From NCBI GenBank assembly GCA_028565635.1, contig JAOXYB010017231.1, positions 1 to 18,807 of the forward strand: a stretch of DNA of 18,807 nucleotides. Reading direction: 5' to 3'. A program made the position numbers and the translations under genes. Below, in pieces: positions 1 through 9,101 of the stretch; positions within the stretch are counted from its first letter, which is position 1, and every line of letters starts with the position of its first letter. Under the pieces are notes generated by a model, which saw only the letters and a program-made list of their open reading frames with translations, was not told where the DNA came from and searched no databases. The DNA is from Phoronis ovalis. Taxonomy: Eukaryota > Phoronida > Phoronidae.

Positions 1-452
1 ATTGATTTAATAACGTATTGCATATGACATCGCATTTATTACAATGTCCTACAAATATATAATTATAATAAATGTACAAATAATCGTAAATGGCCTAGTG
101 GTCACTCGATTGGAAGCTAGCGGTAACCCATTTCCGCTAGTAGTCTCATAAATTACAGTAAATTTCCGAAGCAGTCTAAAATTCCTACAGTGTTTACCAT
201 GTCACGTAAATATGTATCTGTGACAGGAGATTTATAGACACTTGTTTTAATTGGGCTCCAATTCGGAAAATGTTTGTGGTCGTAAAATGTCTTTTATATA
301 TTGATCTAGTTATGAATACATTAGTATTAGTGTTGCAGGTAAACTGCTTGTGTATAACAAAAGCATAACTTGTACCCTAATATAAAATGGATTTCCTTTT
401 TACTTTTTAAAGCTGACAGCACGTAAGTGGGTTCCTCCTGGATCTTACTCAC
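1..452. other. Intron of the P450 gene; nothing else seen
   Basis: By position this is the intron after P450 exon 3. I looked on the minus strand for the next P450 exon and found none. A small perfect hairpin (CTAGCGG / CCGCTAG, arms 117-123 and 134-140) is the only structure noted. Confidence 0.5.
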
Positions 453-581
453 TTTCTAATGCAATTTTTCCGACACCGAATTCTCTCACTGTACTGACAG
501 CAAACGATCGCTGTTCCTGCCAAAGTTTACCATTAAAAAAAGCAATGTCTGCAAAATATGCGAATTGTTCATGTCCAAAGC
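453..581 (-). pseudogene. P450 exon 3: C-helix WxxxR exon
   Basis: This 129-nt exon has phase 1 at both ends, between a TTTTTCAG acceptor and a GTGAGT donor at 452. It reads GFGHEQFAYFADIAF, then NGKLWQEQRSF, then AVSTVREFGVGKIALE. The W-x-x-x-R of the C helix (haem propionate contact) and the F-G-x-G-K block are typical of CYP2-clan enzymes. The exon itself has no lesion. Compared with the usual short link before the NG, the stretch HEQFAYFAD looks like a small insertion. Confidence 0.82.
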
Positions 582-828
582 CTGAAAAAGCTGTAAAGTA
601 TGCACAATCAAAACATAGTTTAACCCCTCAGTAACTACAAACAAAAGCACTGCTGCCGATATCTGGTGGTGTGAAGTTGTCGCAAAGCTGTGTATGGTTG
701 CAAACTTCAAGGTTGACATTTCACAACTGAAGAAAGGAACCATACATATATCACTGTAGATTGATATATCTGTTTCTACAATATTTATAAAAAACGTGGT
801 TAATCATTATCGTATACAGTTATACTAC

Positions 829-1161
829 CCCGGGGGGGGGGCAGACAATATAACAGTGGGTACGCATGTTCCAACAAAATTTCGCGTGAAAGAGTATGTT
901 TTTCGAACCGCCGGTGCGTAACGCGCGTTACGCGCTTAGGGTCTGTTTTTTTAAGCTAAAATCTAAAAAACAGGTGTTTTTTTGGAGGTATGACACTGCG
1001 TTAGGGGTGTTTTTTCCCAAAAGTCACTTCTTTGGGGTGTATTTTTCAAAACACTCACTTCCTTAGAGGTGCATTTTTTGTAGAATTTCAATTCGTTAGG
1101 GCATTTTTGAAAAGCCATGTTGGAACATGGGTACCCACTTTCATACTGGCTGCCCCCCGGG
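829..1161. mobile_element. hAT-type MITE with 8-bp target duplication
   Basis: The element is 333 bp with terminal inverted repeats of about 50 bp. They start CCCGGGGGG and share a block reading GTGGGTAC, then CATGTTCCAAC. It is flanked by the perfect 8-bp direct repeat TATACTAC (821-828 and 1162-1169), as hAT transposases leave. It has no coding capacity, so it would need a transposase from elsewhere. It lies in intron 2 of the P450 and contains a degenerate tandem repeat with a period of about 32 bp. Eight-base duplications also occur in a few other superfamilies, so hAT is the likeliest assignment, not a proven one. Confidence 0.82.
973..1115. repeat. Degenerate 30-33-bp tandem repeat inside the hAT-type MITE
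   Basis: Four full units (973-1004, 1005-1034, 1035-1066, 1067-1099) and a partial fifth follow the pattern G-rich start, T-run, then CACTTC-TTAG. Unit lengths are 32, 30, 32 and 33. The repeat fills most of the right half of the element. The overlapping minus-strand open frame reflects this repetitive composition and is not a gene. Confidence 0.7.
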
Positions 1162-1433
1162 TATACTACTAGTATTACGGGGCTTGGAATTACTGCATGG
1201 TGGCTTACACTGCAATGCATATCATGTCTACGGTAATTTGTAAGTGTTTTCTTGGTGTAGAAACATGATCTACTGTAGTCTAACCGAATAGATAGCTATG
1301 CTCGGAGGCCATGTTTTATTGCATCCTTTTGGGTTTAATGACTTTCAGATTTATAACCGGGGGTGTGTAATACATGCAGAAATCGGTATATTCGTTACTT
1401 TGTCAAGATGGGTATGAGGTAAAATGCGTCAAG

Positions 1434-1585
1434 CTTCGAAATTTCATCTGTTAAAAAATTGCTCGCTCTTCCAGAAAATGCATGTCCATATTTGGAAAAA
1501 GCTTCTTTCATGACTTCATGCCCGTTAAGTATCACTCATGGTTGGGAACCAAAATATACTGTGAACACATGTCCATACTGCTTGC
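1434..1585 (-). pseudogene. P450 exon 2 with in-frame TGA
   Basis: The acceptor is TTTGTAG followed by GC, which joins in phase with the single G left by exon 1 to give MEIG-KQYGHVF. The exon covers the A helix and first beta-sheet segment of a P450. Codon 16 after the junction is TGA, between GSQP and VILNGHE, where the family normally has a hydrophobic residue. The frame stays open on both sides, so this is a point lesion in a recognisable exon. The downstream boundary near 1434 is uncertain: no GT in the phase needed by exon 3 was found, and a GT at 1398-1397 would be out of phase. Confidence 0.8.
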
Positions 1586-1636
1586 CTACAAATGCATATT
1601 AAATAAAATATAACGCTATTTCTTGTTCAGTAAAAT

Positions 1637-1693
1637 TTGCTCAGTCGAATAGGTCCCCAGGGCTGAATCAAGAGCGAGATTGGGTTCGAGACT
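1637..1693 (+). repeat. tRNA-like remnant (SINE head or tRNA pseudogene)
   Basis: An A-box-like TTGCTCAGTCGAATAGG at 1637-1653 and a B-box-like GGTTCGAGACT at 1683-1693 lie at the spacing of a tRNA internal promoter. The acceptor stem does not pair convincingly and the anticodon arm is degraded, so this is not a functional tRNA gene. It sits in intron 1 of the P450. No clear SINE body or tail follows. Confidence 0.4.
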
Positions 1694-2094
1694 GCAGGCT
1701 CCACTAAGTGCAAGCAAAAGTATATGTTGTCGGGGATTTCCAGAGGCATCATGTTTTTATGTTTTTATGCTTTATATTAATAATCTTAGTGCCCGTATAT
1801 TTATTTGCGCACTGTAGATTTTCTACAGTACTCAAGCAAATTGCAGAAACCGAATCAGGACAAGAACTCTTGTTCATTACTGTTACAAGTGCATTCAAGT
1901 GTTGAAAAAAGGCATGGTTATTCACTAATAAAATATTACAGGAGTAAAGAAAACATTTAATGTTGACCCTAAATTTTCCACTATTTTCACTTTTGTCTAT
2001 CAGTCTATAAACTTGCTAAGTCCAAAGGTTTTATCAATTCCATGAAACAAGTATGGCAAATGGAATGACTTCGCTAACTTTAATTGTGACTTAC

Positions 2095-2240
2095 CTATCT
2101 CCATAAGGTTCAAATGTAAGCGATTCATATCTCTCCGTAGAAATGTAAGAAGATTACCCAGGATCGGGATAGAAGTAGGACCTCGTGCTAGAGACCTCTG
2201 AACCATCTACCCAGAAATATAATCAGCAAGACTACGCTAA
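2095..2240 (-). pseudogene. P450 exon 1: membrane anchor and proline hinge, frame-broken
   Basis: Reading the minus strand, the frame from the ATG at 2206 gives RGPTSIPILGN followed by LLTFLRRDMNRLHLNLMEIG and a consensus GTAAGT donor at 2094. The usual PPGP is degraded to ARGP. The hydrophobic N-terminal anchor (VVLLIIFLGRWFRGL, about 2238-2191) lies in another frame and runs into a TAG. In the hinge frame a TAG sits directly before the ATG. A one-base indel near 2190 would explain both. No start codon for the anchor frame is visible. If translation did begin at 2206, the product would lack its membrane anchor. Confidence 0.75.
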
Positions 2241-2630
2241 CTTGCAACAGAGACCTAGACTCAAATAAATTGTCAAACGTTTTTGAACTTCTACTCGGAT
2301 TAAAGCCTTATAAACGACAGTAGTATAACTAAAATATATGTACATGCACCCTGGAGGGTAAGTTATGTTAGGTATAATAATAGTACACATGTTATTGTGT
2401 ATGTGAATAAAAATAATATTATTATGCTTCACTATATCTAATGCATTCCATTCATGGCATGCTTGTTATCGGTCACACGCGATTGATCATACATTGTAGA
2501 TGCGTTTATTTGAATGTAATAAACGACGCAGATATGTTATGTTAGTACTAGAAGTAATGATTTGTGAATAAGTATATTTTTTACGTATTTACAGAATGTG
2601 GTTACCCAACATTTTTTGTTTTTTAATTAG
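2241..2630. other. Non-coding spacer upstream of the P450
   Basis: By position this is the upstream region of the minus-strand P450. No TATA box or other promoter element could be assigned. An imperfect hairpin at about 2497-2532 (TGCGTTTATT against AATAAACGACGCA) is the only structure noted. Confidence 0.4.
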
Positions 2631-2723
2631 CGCTCACGCTACGGACGCATCAAAAAGAAGATCATCAGTGCGAAACATGCACTTTGCTACAGATGGCCTC
2701 GTGGTATTCAGAAAGTATCAAAG
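2631..2723 (+). other. Orphan exon-like block with strong splice sites
   Basis: A 93-bp segment, richer in GC than its surroundings, lies between a very strong acceptor (T-rich tract ending AATTAG at 2630) and a good donor (AAAG then GTAGGC at 2724). All three plus-strand frames are open across it, so the frame cannot be chosen and the product is not recognised. One frame reads SSVRNMHFATDGLVVFRKYQ. No partner exon was identified. It could be an exon of a gene lying mostly elsewhere, a non-coding RNA exon or a chance match. Confidence 0.3.
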
Positions 2724-3756
2724 GTAGGCCAGAAAAATTATCCACAACCAGTAATTTAAACCTACAATTTAAAAAAAGCTCACAGCACATTATGAGTTAT
2801 AGATAACAAAACAACGCAAGTAATATTCATAAATTCATAGAAAATGTAGTATATGTAATAGGTCATGGTTTCAAATGTTTAGTATCGGATGGATCCAAAT
2901 ATTTTTACATTTGAATAGTAAAGAGTTAGTCTAGCGAGATTTTACACTTAGTGACACACTGCCTCTATAATATATCGAAAATAACTCCGCAACCTTAATC
3001 TCTCTAACAATGGTGATGGATATAAAACGTAAAACTAACCTATATAACATACAAGATAGATATTGGCTAGCTAAGATCATTTGCTCGACATTAGACCAAA
3101 ATTTGACATTGAATTGTCTGTTCTACTCACAATCAGTTCACTTCACAGAGCTATTAATATTAGCAGAAATCCAAGATGGCAGAGTCTGGTGGTTGAATTC
3201 AAGCAAGATCATTTTTAGTTCAATTTTCAGGCTGTTTTTTTAATAATTAAGGCGTCTATTATTAATGTAGAGAGTATTGTTCAGTATGTAAGTTAAGATA
3301 TTTTTTTGAAAGTAAATTCGACGATATAAAGCGAAAATACATCAAACTACAAAGTTAAAACTGGTCTATTTTTTAGTAGAAAACTGACATGATATTTTTT
3401 TAATTCATGGAGCATGAACATTATATCAACTTTTGCTTTTTTGTGTGTATATCGACTTTGCAACGAAAAAGATACAATGCAACAAGCTTTATGTTACAAA
3501 GAAAGTTATAAATCGTGGTGAATTCAGGAAAATGTATAGGTCCTACCAGGTCAAAGTACGCATTCATCAGGTGCGTTTATTTTCAGCTCAGGTGGTATAC
3601 GTATTGTTATACAGATACATAATACGTAAAAAATGCAAGAAAATAAAAAAAAATATTTCATATATTTTATTACAAATTTTACATTTATTACACATTGCCA
3701 CTTTACGCTGCTTAACGTTGCGCAATTCGCCGAGTTAGTTGTTTGTTCTGCGCAAA
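2724..3756. other. AT-rich spacer, no gene seen
   Basis: The open frames here are short, of AT-biased composition and without recognisable motifs. An imperfect inverted repeat (CACTTTACGCTG near 3700 against CTGCGCAAAGTG ending 3759) lies next to the element that begins at 3757. Confidence 0.4.
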
Positions 3757-4158
3757 GTGACGTCATGTTTCCAGTCGGCGCCATCAATATATTGAAGTTT
3801 TCGGATTGAAGCCCGGGGTAGACGTTACTTTGCACCCTTTGCCCTGGGCAGGATTGTTGTTTTATACATAATGGCACTGTACAGAATTGTTATAATTTTC
3901 ACAATAACGTGCGCAAAATAACTAGTCCACATCATCCTTCCGCATCATGATTCTAAAAGTCTGAATCAATCAGTCACCATTTAATTATTTATGTACTACA
4001 TATACATTCAATAATATTAGAAGAAATAATTATATTGTGAATAATTATGGATTCGATAACTTTAATATCCATGCAATTCGAGCACCTAAAATATTTGAAG
4101 AGTGGCTAACCCGAAAACTGCAATATATTGATGGCGCCGACTGAAAATGTGACGTCAC
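3757..4158. mobile_element. 402-bp inverted-repeat element (MITE) with TGACGTCA ends
   Basis: The arms at 3757-3804 and 4111-4158 are inverted copies matching at about 44 of 48 positions, both starting GTGACGTCA and containing CAGTCGGCGCCATCAATATA. The interior is AT-rich and non-coding. The flanks show no convincing target duplication, so the superfamily is unassigned. The TGACGTCA core is the palindromic CRE (CREB/ATF site), and each arm has one. The LINE fragment begins about 20 bp downstream. Confidence 0.75.
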
Positions 4159-4179
4159 AAGCTGAACCAGGTTCTAAAT

Positions 4180-4944
4180 AACATGTTCAGTTGGGCTAAG
4201 AAATGCAAAGTCACTTTCGAGCCTACGGAATGCAAGACATAACAATAACAAGGAAGCAATGCTGTCTTGATACCTCTTTGCTTTGATGGTACTTACGAAG
4301 GTTGACAAGTTGGACATTTTGGGCACCACAATAGATAGGATCGAGGCTATCCTGGGAGTTGCATTTGAAGAAAATTGGATTACGAGCTGGTCAACGTCTG
4401 GCCATGGGGGTCCTTCGTCGCCTAAGATCACTCATAGATAAAGATGGATGCGCAGCAGTCTACAAAGCATAGATAAGCAGCTTCATGGAATATGCCTCAT
4501 TCTGTTGGATTTCATCAAAGACTCACCAGACTCTTGATGATGTCCAAAAAGAAAGCTCTCAAAATAATAGTATTCGACAATCATGAAGCAAAGACAAAAC
4601 ATAATATCTATCCCCTTCACCACAGTCGGATGGTAGCAGGTTGCAGTGCGATGTACAAGATGTATCTGGAGACATGCCCAGCAGATCTAAGATCTTTGCT
4701 GAAACCACAGCTGAAACGATCACAAGGTACCAGATCTTCTGTTTCTAAACACAGATTTACAGTGCGGATCCTCAGATCCAACACAGGAACACACCTGATA
4801 TCTTTCATTCCAACTATAAGCCGAGTCTGGAATTCCATCCCAACAGAGATAGTAGGCGAACCATCGGTGAAGCATTTGGGCAGATTCAAGAGACAACTAA
4901 ACAAACACCTAGGGAAGCTCGGTAGCACCATTAGATCTGAGTAA
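4180..4944 (+). mobile_element. 5'-truncated, frameshifted non-LTR retrotransposon (LINE) reverse-transcriptase fragment
   Basis: This is the C-terminal part of a LINE ORF2 protein, which performs target-primed reverse transcription. Conserved pieces appear in order but in different frames: WAKKCKVTFEPTECKT (from 4180), then DKLDILGTTID (about 4307-4339), then LSWELHLKK and LAMGVLRRLRSL with VYKA, a stop, and SFMEYASFCW (4347 on). The last piece is the open frame 4492-4944, with NIYPLHHSRMVAG, SFIPTISRVWNSIPTEIV and a final basic segment. The match is to the CR1/L2/Jockey group; I cannot resolve the clade. At least three frameshifts and an internal TAG make it dead. The catalytic palm and endonuclease are missing. 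Confidence 0.85.
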
Positions 4945-5812
4945 CCACATTAGTGGTGGACTCAGCTGTGCGAAAGGAGCAATGATAGACCAAAGAAAAA
5001 AAAACTTCCAGATGCATCACTAAGATGTGTAATCCATTACGTATATCTATTGGAAGCTATTTATAGTATATTTACCTATCACATATTATATATATGTTTA
5101 TTTCAATTTTTGCTGTTTGGTAACAACACTGTCTCTCTCTACATAAAAGAGAGACAGTAAAAATGTGAATCAATTAAAAAAAACAGGTCTCAAACTGTAT
5201 TTACACCAAAAACCACAAATATAAAAAAATTAACCCGGATCGCTAGTACGAGGTGACGTTAACAATTCGTGTTTGAAGTGCTTTTATTATTCCTCCCAAT
5301 GTCGATTACAAGAAAAAGCAACTACTGATTCGATCTGCAAAATTGAAATTATTTTTTTAGGTATTCAATATATCAATGTAATAAATAGTTCATGTAGAAC
5401 AAAGCAACCTCGGATAACAGAGCTCCAAATTAAACAGTACTTACGTCATATCAAGGTGATATCTTATCAATCATTGACGTTTATTTGTGTATAAAAAAGA
5501 AATAATAATACGGTTCACTCGTCTTGACTTGTGTAAGAATGATAAATTACTGTGTGTTTGTATTAGATTACAGTGACTGCGTACGTATGTAATTTAAGAG
5601 GACTCTTGCGTAAAGCGTATTTTCGTTGAATATCTTATGACATAAAAACTTCTTGTAAGGAACCGTTATGGTAATTCAGTTTTTTCTCTTGATTGACTTC
5701 CCCCTTTGCAAGATATAAATGGGATGTTTCATCATTGTTATAATTACTTAATTGGTGTTTGGTAAATGTTAAGTTATAGGGTACGCTCCAATTAAGTGCC
5801 ATACGAAAGACC
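4945..5812. other. LINE 3' flank and AT-rich spacer
   Basis: The first part is probably the LINE 3' tail, including a small CCAC/GTGG hairpin and an A-run near 4996-5004. A perfect 11-bp hairpin lies at 5128-5158. The open frame around 5273-5494 has no recognisable motif and biased composition, so no gene is called. Confidence 0.4.
5128..5158. repeat. Perfect 11-bp hairpin
   Basis: ACTGTCTCTCT (5128-5138) and its exact complement AGAGAGACAGT (5148-5158) flank a 9-nt loop. It stands alone in AT-rich DNA, and no function can be assigned. Confidence 0.6.
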
Positions 5813-6065
5813 TACAGGGTGACAGGAAATAAACGGAATATCCCACACACAAAAATGATTTCTGAGAAGAATATTGGATCAAATTAAAGGTACTGCATCA
5901 ATTTTGTTTACTAATCGAAAAAAATAAAATACAAATCAGAACTGTTTCTGGCTATTGAGTACATAATTTAATTTATTTCCGAATGTATTGATGCTGAAGA
6001 GAAATGAAAATGAAGAAGTGACATGAAGTAGTCCAAGTGTTCTGTTTACTTCGTGTCACCCAGTA
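5813..6065. mobile_element. Mariner-like MITE (TA target)
   Basis: Inverted ends of about 28 bp begin CAGGGTGACAGGAAATAAAC on the left and CTGGGTGACACGAAGTAAAC on the right (read inward). They are flanked by TA at 5813-5814 and 6064-6065. The TA target and the [C]AGGGTG start fit the Tc1/mariner superfamily. The 249-bp interior is non-coding. TA is a weak signal on its own, so the assignment rests mainly on the inverted ends. Confidence 0.6.
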
Positions 6066-6451
6066 TATACATGTACAGTATATTCTTCATCCCACTTTAG
6101 GATCAGGTTTGCATGCACAAAAATATTTGTACAGAAAACGAAATATCCACCATATTGTTACCGTTAAGTTGCGTGTTCTTCCCAAAGGATAACATATGAG
6201 TCGAATGTTAATCAACTTAAGTTAGTTTACTTTAGTGGTTAGAATAATTTGTAGAATCGGTACAATACAATAATAAAATCAAACATCTCTCATCCCAGTC
6301 TTTTCAAGAATCATCTGACTGCCACGGGGCAAGTCCTCTGTGGTCAGCAGATTTAATAGTATCCATGCAGGCCTTACTCAAGTCAACTGCGGCACGTTAC
6401 AGATTACGGGTGTTATTGGTCACTGCCCACACAATACATGACTTTTGTACA

Positions 6452-7196
6452 TTAAGGCTAAGCTAAATTGTCGTTTGCTGATATTTACAGTAAAAAATTG
6501 TCAAAACAAACCTTATATAGCACATATTTTAAATAGAGCAACAAATTATTGGATTTTTTTAATGAGACATTTACAGTAACTTGAAAAGCGAAAGTATTAT
6601 CAGGTGTGTCTGCACTTTCCTTATCATCATGATCAGAAACTAGGTTACATAAATGGAGGATTAAATAGCCGAGTGTAAACATTGCATATCAGAACACATT
6701 TTTAATTAATTGATTAAAATTACAATGTTTAATTTTTGAATACTTTCACTATGTAAACGTTAAAGTACAATGGATTTCGTTATACTATGTTCAGAGTGTG
6801 CAAAAGAGGTTTTTCTCATGCTGTAAATTTAGAAATCATTTATCAGCTATAACGAATCAGCTTAACGAGGTACCGTGCACCTTTCTAAAATGTTTTACGT
6901 CCAATCTCTTCGACATTTAGTCCAACTTACTACAACAGATCTATTATTCTATGTTGTGATTAAATTGTAAATAGCAATAATGATTAGTTAGGACACGAAT
7001 TTAGTTCCTCAGTGTTTTTCCGTTGGTTGTATTTGTGACTTTTATAAGTTCTCTTTAGATATTAATTAAATTTCATGTTTTTCAGCCCATAGGTCTGAAA
7101 TTGCTACATGTAACATAACCGAATGTTAAAATTTTAGAAAACATTTATTTTGTTTAAAAAATTGGAATTTTTAACGATACTCTAGCTTAGCCTTAA
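6452..7196 (+). mobile_element. TTAA-flanked MITE, copy A (745 bp)
   Basis: Both ends read TTAAGGCTAAGCTA when followed inward (TTAA at 6452-6455 and 7193-7196). About 150 bp of the right end aligns with copy B at 8080-8549, including AAAACATTTATTTTGT, and the two lie in the same orientation. A duplicated TTAA is the hallmark of piggyBac-type integration, though the ends lack the CCC start common there. The open frame at 6485-6682 (minus) lies inside and has no recognisable domain. The element appears non-autonomous. Confidence 0.72.
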
Positions 7197-8079
7197 TATG
7201 TAAATAAACTACTAAATACTTAGTTGTTATTCCACTGTTATCTTTTAAGCTTCTGACTCGACAAGCAGGTGCTCAAGTCATGTAAAAAATAGGAATAAAG
7301 TATTATAACTAGTTACGACAAAGCACTCTTACGCCTCTTGCGTTATGGAGAACGATTTTCTCATTGACGTACATTGCGCAAAACCAATTTTAAAACATAA
7401 TGAGACACGTGCTTTTGAAATTTATATTATTTTGTCTAATGTGAGCACAGTATCCATTAGTAGTCAAAGTATATATTTTACTGTTATTTCATTTTGAATA
7501 GTGCATCAGGGACATCAGTCAAGGAAGCGTTACTAAGGAAAAAGCGCCTCGTGTTAACATTATACCTTTTCACGTTTCCATAAAGTAAGAGATGCGTCTA
7601 CAGGATTTGTGGCATCACTGAACAAAGAATTTGGACAGCATAATAGTTCTAAATTTCGCTAAAAGGATATTTTGAAAAAAAAAAATCAACGTCCTCCAAA
7701 CTAACCAATAGGGTAGGACATCCATGAAAGCAAAAATAGGGTATAATTTCAAGGCAATTAATATTTAAAATGTACTAAACGAAAAGTTCACCTTCATACG
7801 GGAATTTCGTCCTCGCACGATTCTGCTGTTGTTTTCACAGTGGCTAGAGTGCTTTTCTGCATTTTTAAAAGCATTCGGAGGTAAAAAAAGTAGAAACGTT
7901 TGGTCCCTTTGAAAAATTAAGAAACGGGTGTAAAATAGGAAACTTAAATTCTTCAAATATTCTTAGGGTGTCATTAAAAAAGCGTGAAACTATCATGTGC
8001 TACGCCTTTTCTACTGAGTGATACCACCGGGGCTTCGGTCACTCACACCGCACGATAAAGTTAACATGTATTATAGTGC
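7197..8079. other. Spacer between the two TTAA elements
   Basis: No gene is seen. A hairpin with arms TGAGTGA (8015-8021) and TCACTCA (8039-8045) and an inner CCG/CGG pairing stands out as GC-rich in AT-rich DNA. The minus-strand open frame at 7765-7956 has no motif and is not called. Confidence 0.4.
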
Positions 8080-8549
8080 TTAAGGCTAAGCTAGACCCTC
8101 GTTACTATTTAAGTAAAAATTCGTGAAAAATCCGCATTACATTTTTAATCAATTCAGGCTAAATGCATATTGGTATTTTTAAACTAGTGTGCGAAATGTA
8201 TGAAGTTTTATTAGCGTTTATTAAACGACAACCAATAAAAATCCTTAATTATATTAGGTACATCATAAAATAACTTAATTATTCACGTTATTTACAATTG
8301 TGTCATAACAATTACAAAAAAAAACGTAATTGTCTCGAATTTAAATCCGCTGGATTATCCGGTATAATATATATCTTATAATTTTTATGTCATAAAACGT
8401 TAATTAAAATTCGTGCATTTCAAGCAAGAGTCTGAAAATACCAGAATGACATAGTCTGAATGGTAAAGTTTGAGAAAACATTTATTTTGTGTGAAAAAAT
8501 GTAATGCTGACTTTTAACAATTTTTTATGGGGGTCTAGCTTAGCCTTAA
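8080..8549 (+). mobile_element. TTAA-flanked MITE, copy B (470 bp)
   Basis: The ends read TTAAGGCTAAGCTAGACCC inward from both sides, a near-perfect match over about 20 bp, with TTAA at 8080-8083 and 8546-8549. The inverted similarity continues more weakly for about 75 bp (shared GCATTACATTTTT). It is the same family and orientation as copy A but about 275 bp shorter, consistent with internal deletion or a distinct subfamily. No coding sequence. Confidence 0.75.
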
Positions 8550-9101
8550 GGCAACTTTAGTTTTGTTTTCTTCCAGCACCACAATTACATCAAGAACAAC
8601 CAATAAGAACATTAAGAAGTTGTGGAGATATGGCGCGTGAATTGTAATTACGCATAGCAAGGTCAGCCATTTTCAACAGTAACAATTATATACCGTTTAT
8701 AGGCATCTTTATCACAGTATGAAAACGAAGCATGATACCTTTTTATGTATTATGCTGGGTATATTGAATCCTATTCATTAAAAAACGCTGCGTGACATTC
8801 TCTTAGACAAGGAGATGATTTATGATGGTTATAAAAAATATTTAAAATATGTTTACTGATTTTGGTTATTTATAATTAAAAAAATTCTTCGTTAATTTTT
8901 TAGAGGCAAACGAATAAGGAAGGAGTCTTTGAACAGTCTCAATTAAATAACATATTATAATACGGCGGATTGACATAGTTCTCAAGCTTCACTAGAGATC
9001 AACTACTAATACGTACTACAGTAGCAGGAAATATGGAAACCTAAAGAAACACTTAACACAACCAACCTAACATAGTTACTGCATTAACAGAAAACGGCAC
9101 A
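8550..9101. other. Upstream region of the GPCR gene
   Basis: This lies between the MITE and the GPCR start. A good splice acceptor (TTTTGTTTTCTTCCAG, ending near 8576) could belong to a 5' untranslated exon of the receptor, but no matching first exon or TATA box was identified. It is otherwise AT-rich and non-coding. Confidence 0.35.

Larger units (their letters stand above)
453..2240 (-). pseudogene. Cytochrome P450 (CYP2-like), first three exons, probable pseudogene
   Basis: Three minus-strand exons encode the N-terminal part of a microsomal P450 monooxygenase (haem-thiolate enzyme of the ER membrane). Exon 1 (about 2240 to 2095) carries the proline-rich hinge read as RGPTSIPILGN and ends at a GTAAGT donor in phase 1. 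Exon 2 (1585 to about 1434) starts after a TTTGTAG acceptor, also phase 1, and gives KQYGHVFTVYFGSQP, then a stop, then VILNGHEVMKEAF and FSGRA. Exon 3 (581 to 453) holds the C-helix WxxxR motif in NGKLWQEQRSF and the FGVGK block, ending at a GTGAGT donor. About 130 of roughly 500 residues are present. The later exons, with the I helix, ExxR and haem cysteine, would lie left of position 1. The in-frame TGA at 1538-1536, a frame break in exon 1 and an unclear exon 2 donor suggest a pseudogene. P450 identity is firm; the clan is inferred from the motifs. Confidence 0.85.

Noticed and set aside
88-150. A-box-like TGGCCTAGTGGTCA suggesting a SINE head
   Set aside because: No B box at the right distance; only a 7-bp hairpin follows.
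486-743. 85-codon minus-strand frame starting MVPFFSCEMS
   Set aside because: It overlaps P450 exon 3 in the wrong frame; the P450 frame with WQEQR explains the conserved composition.
963-1220. 85-codon minus-strand frame
   Set aside because: It is mostly the tandem repeat and right end of the hAT-type MITE.
3551-3877. 108-codon minus-strand frame
   Set aside because: It runs across the left boundary of the inverted-repeat element and shows no domain.
4617-4931. 104-codon minus-strand frame
   Set aside because: It is the antisense shadow of the LINE reverse-transcriptase C-terminus on the plus strand.
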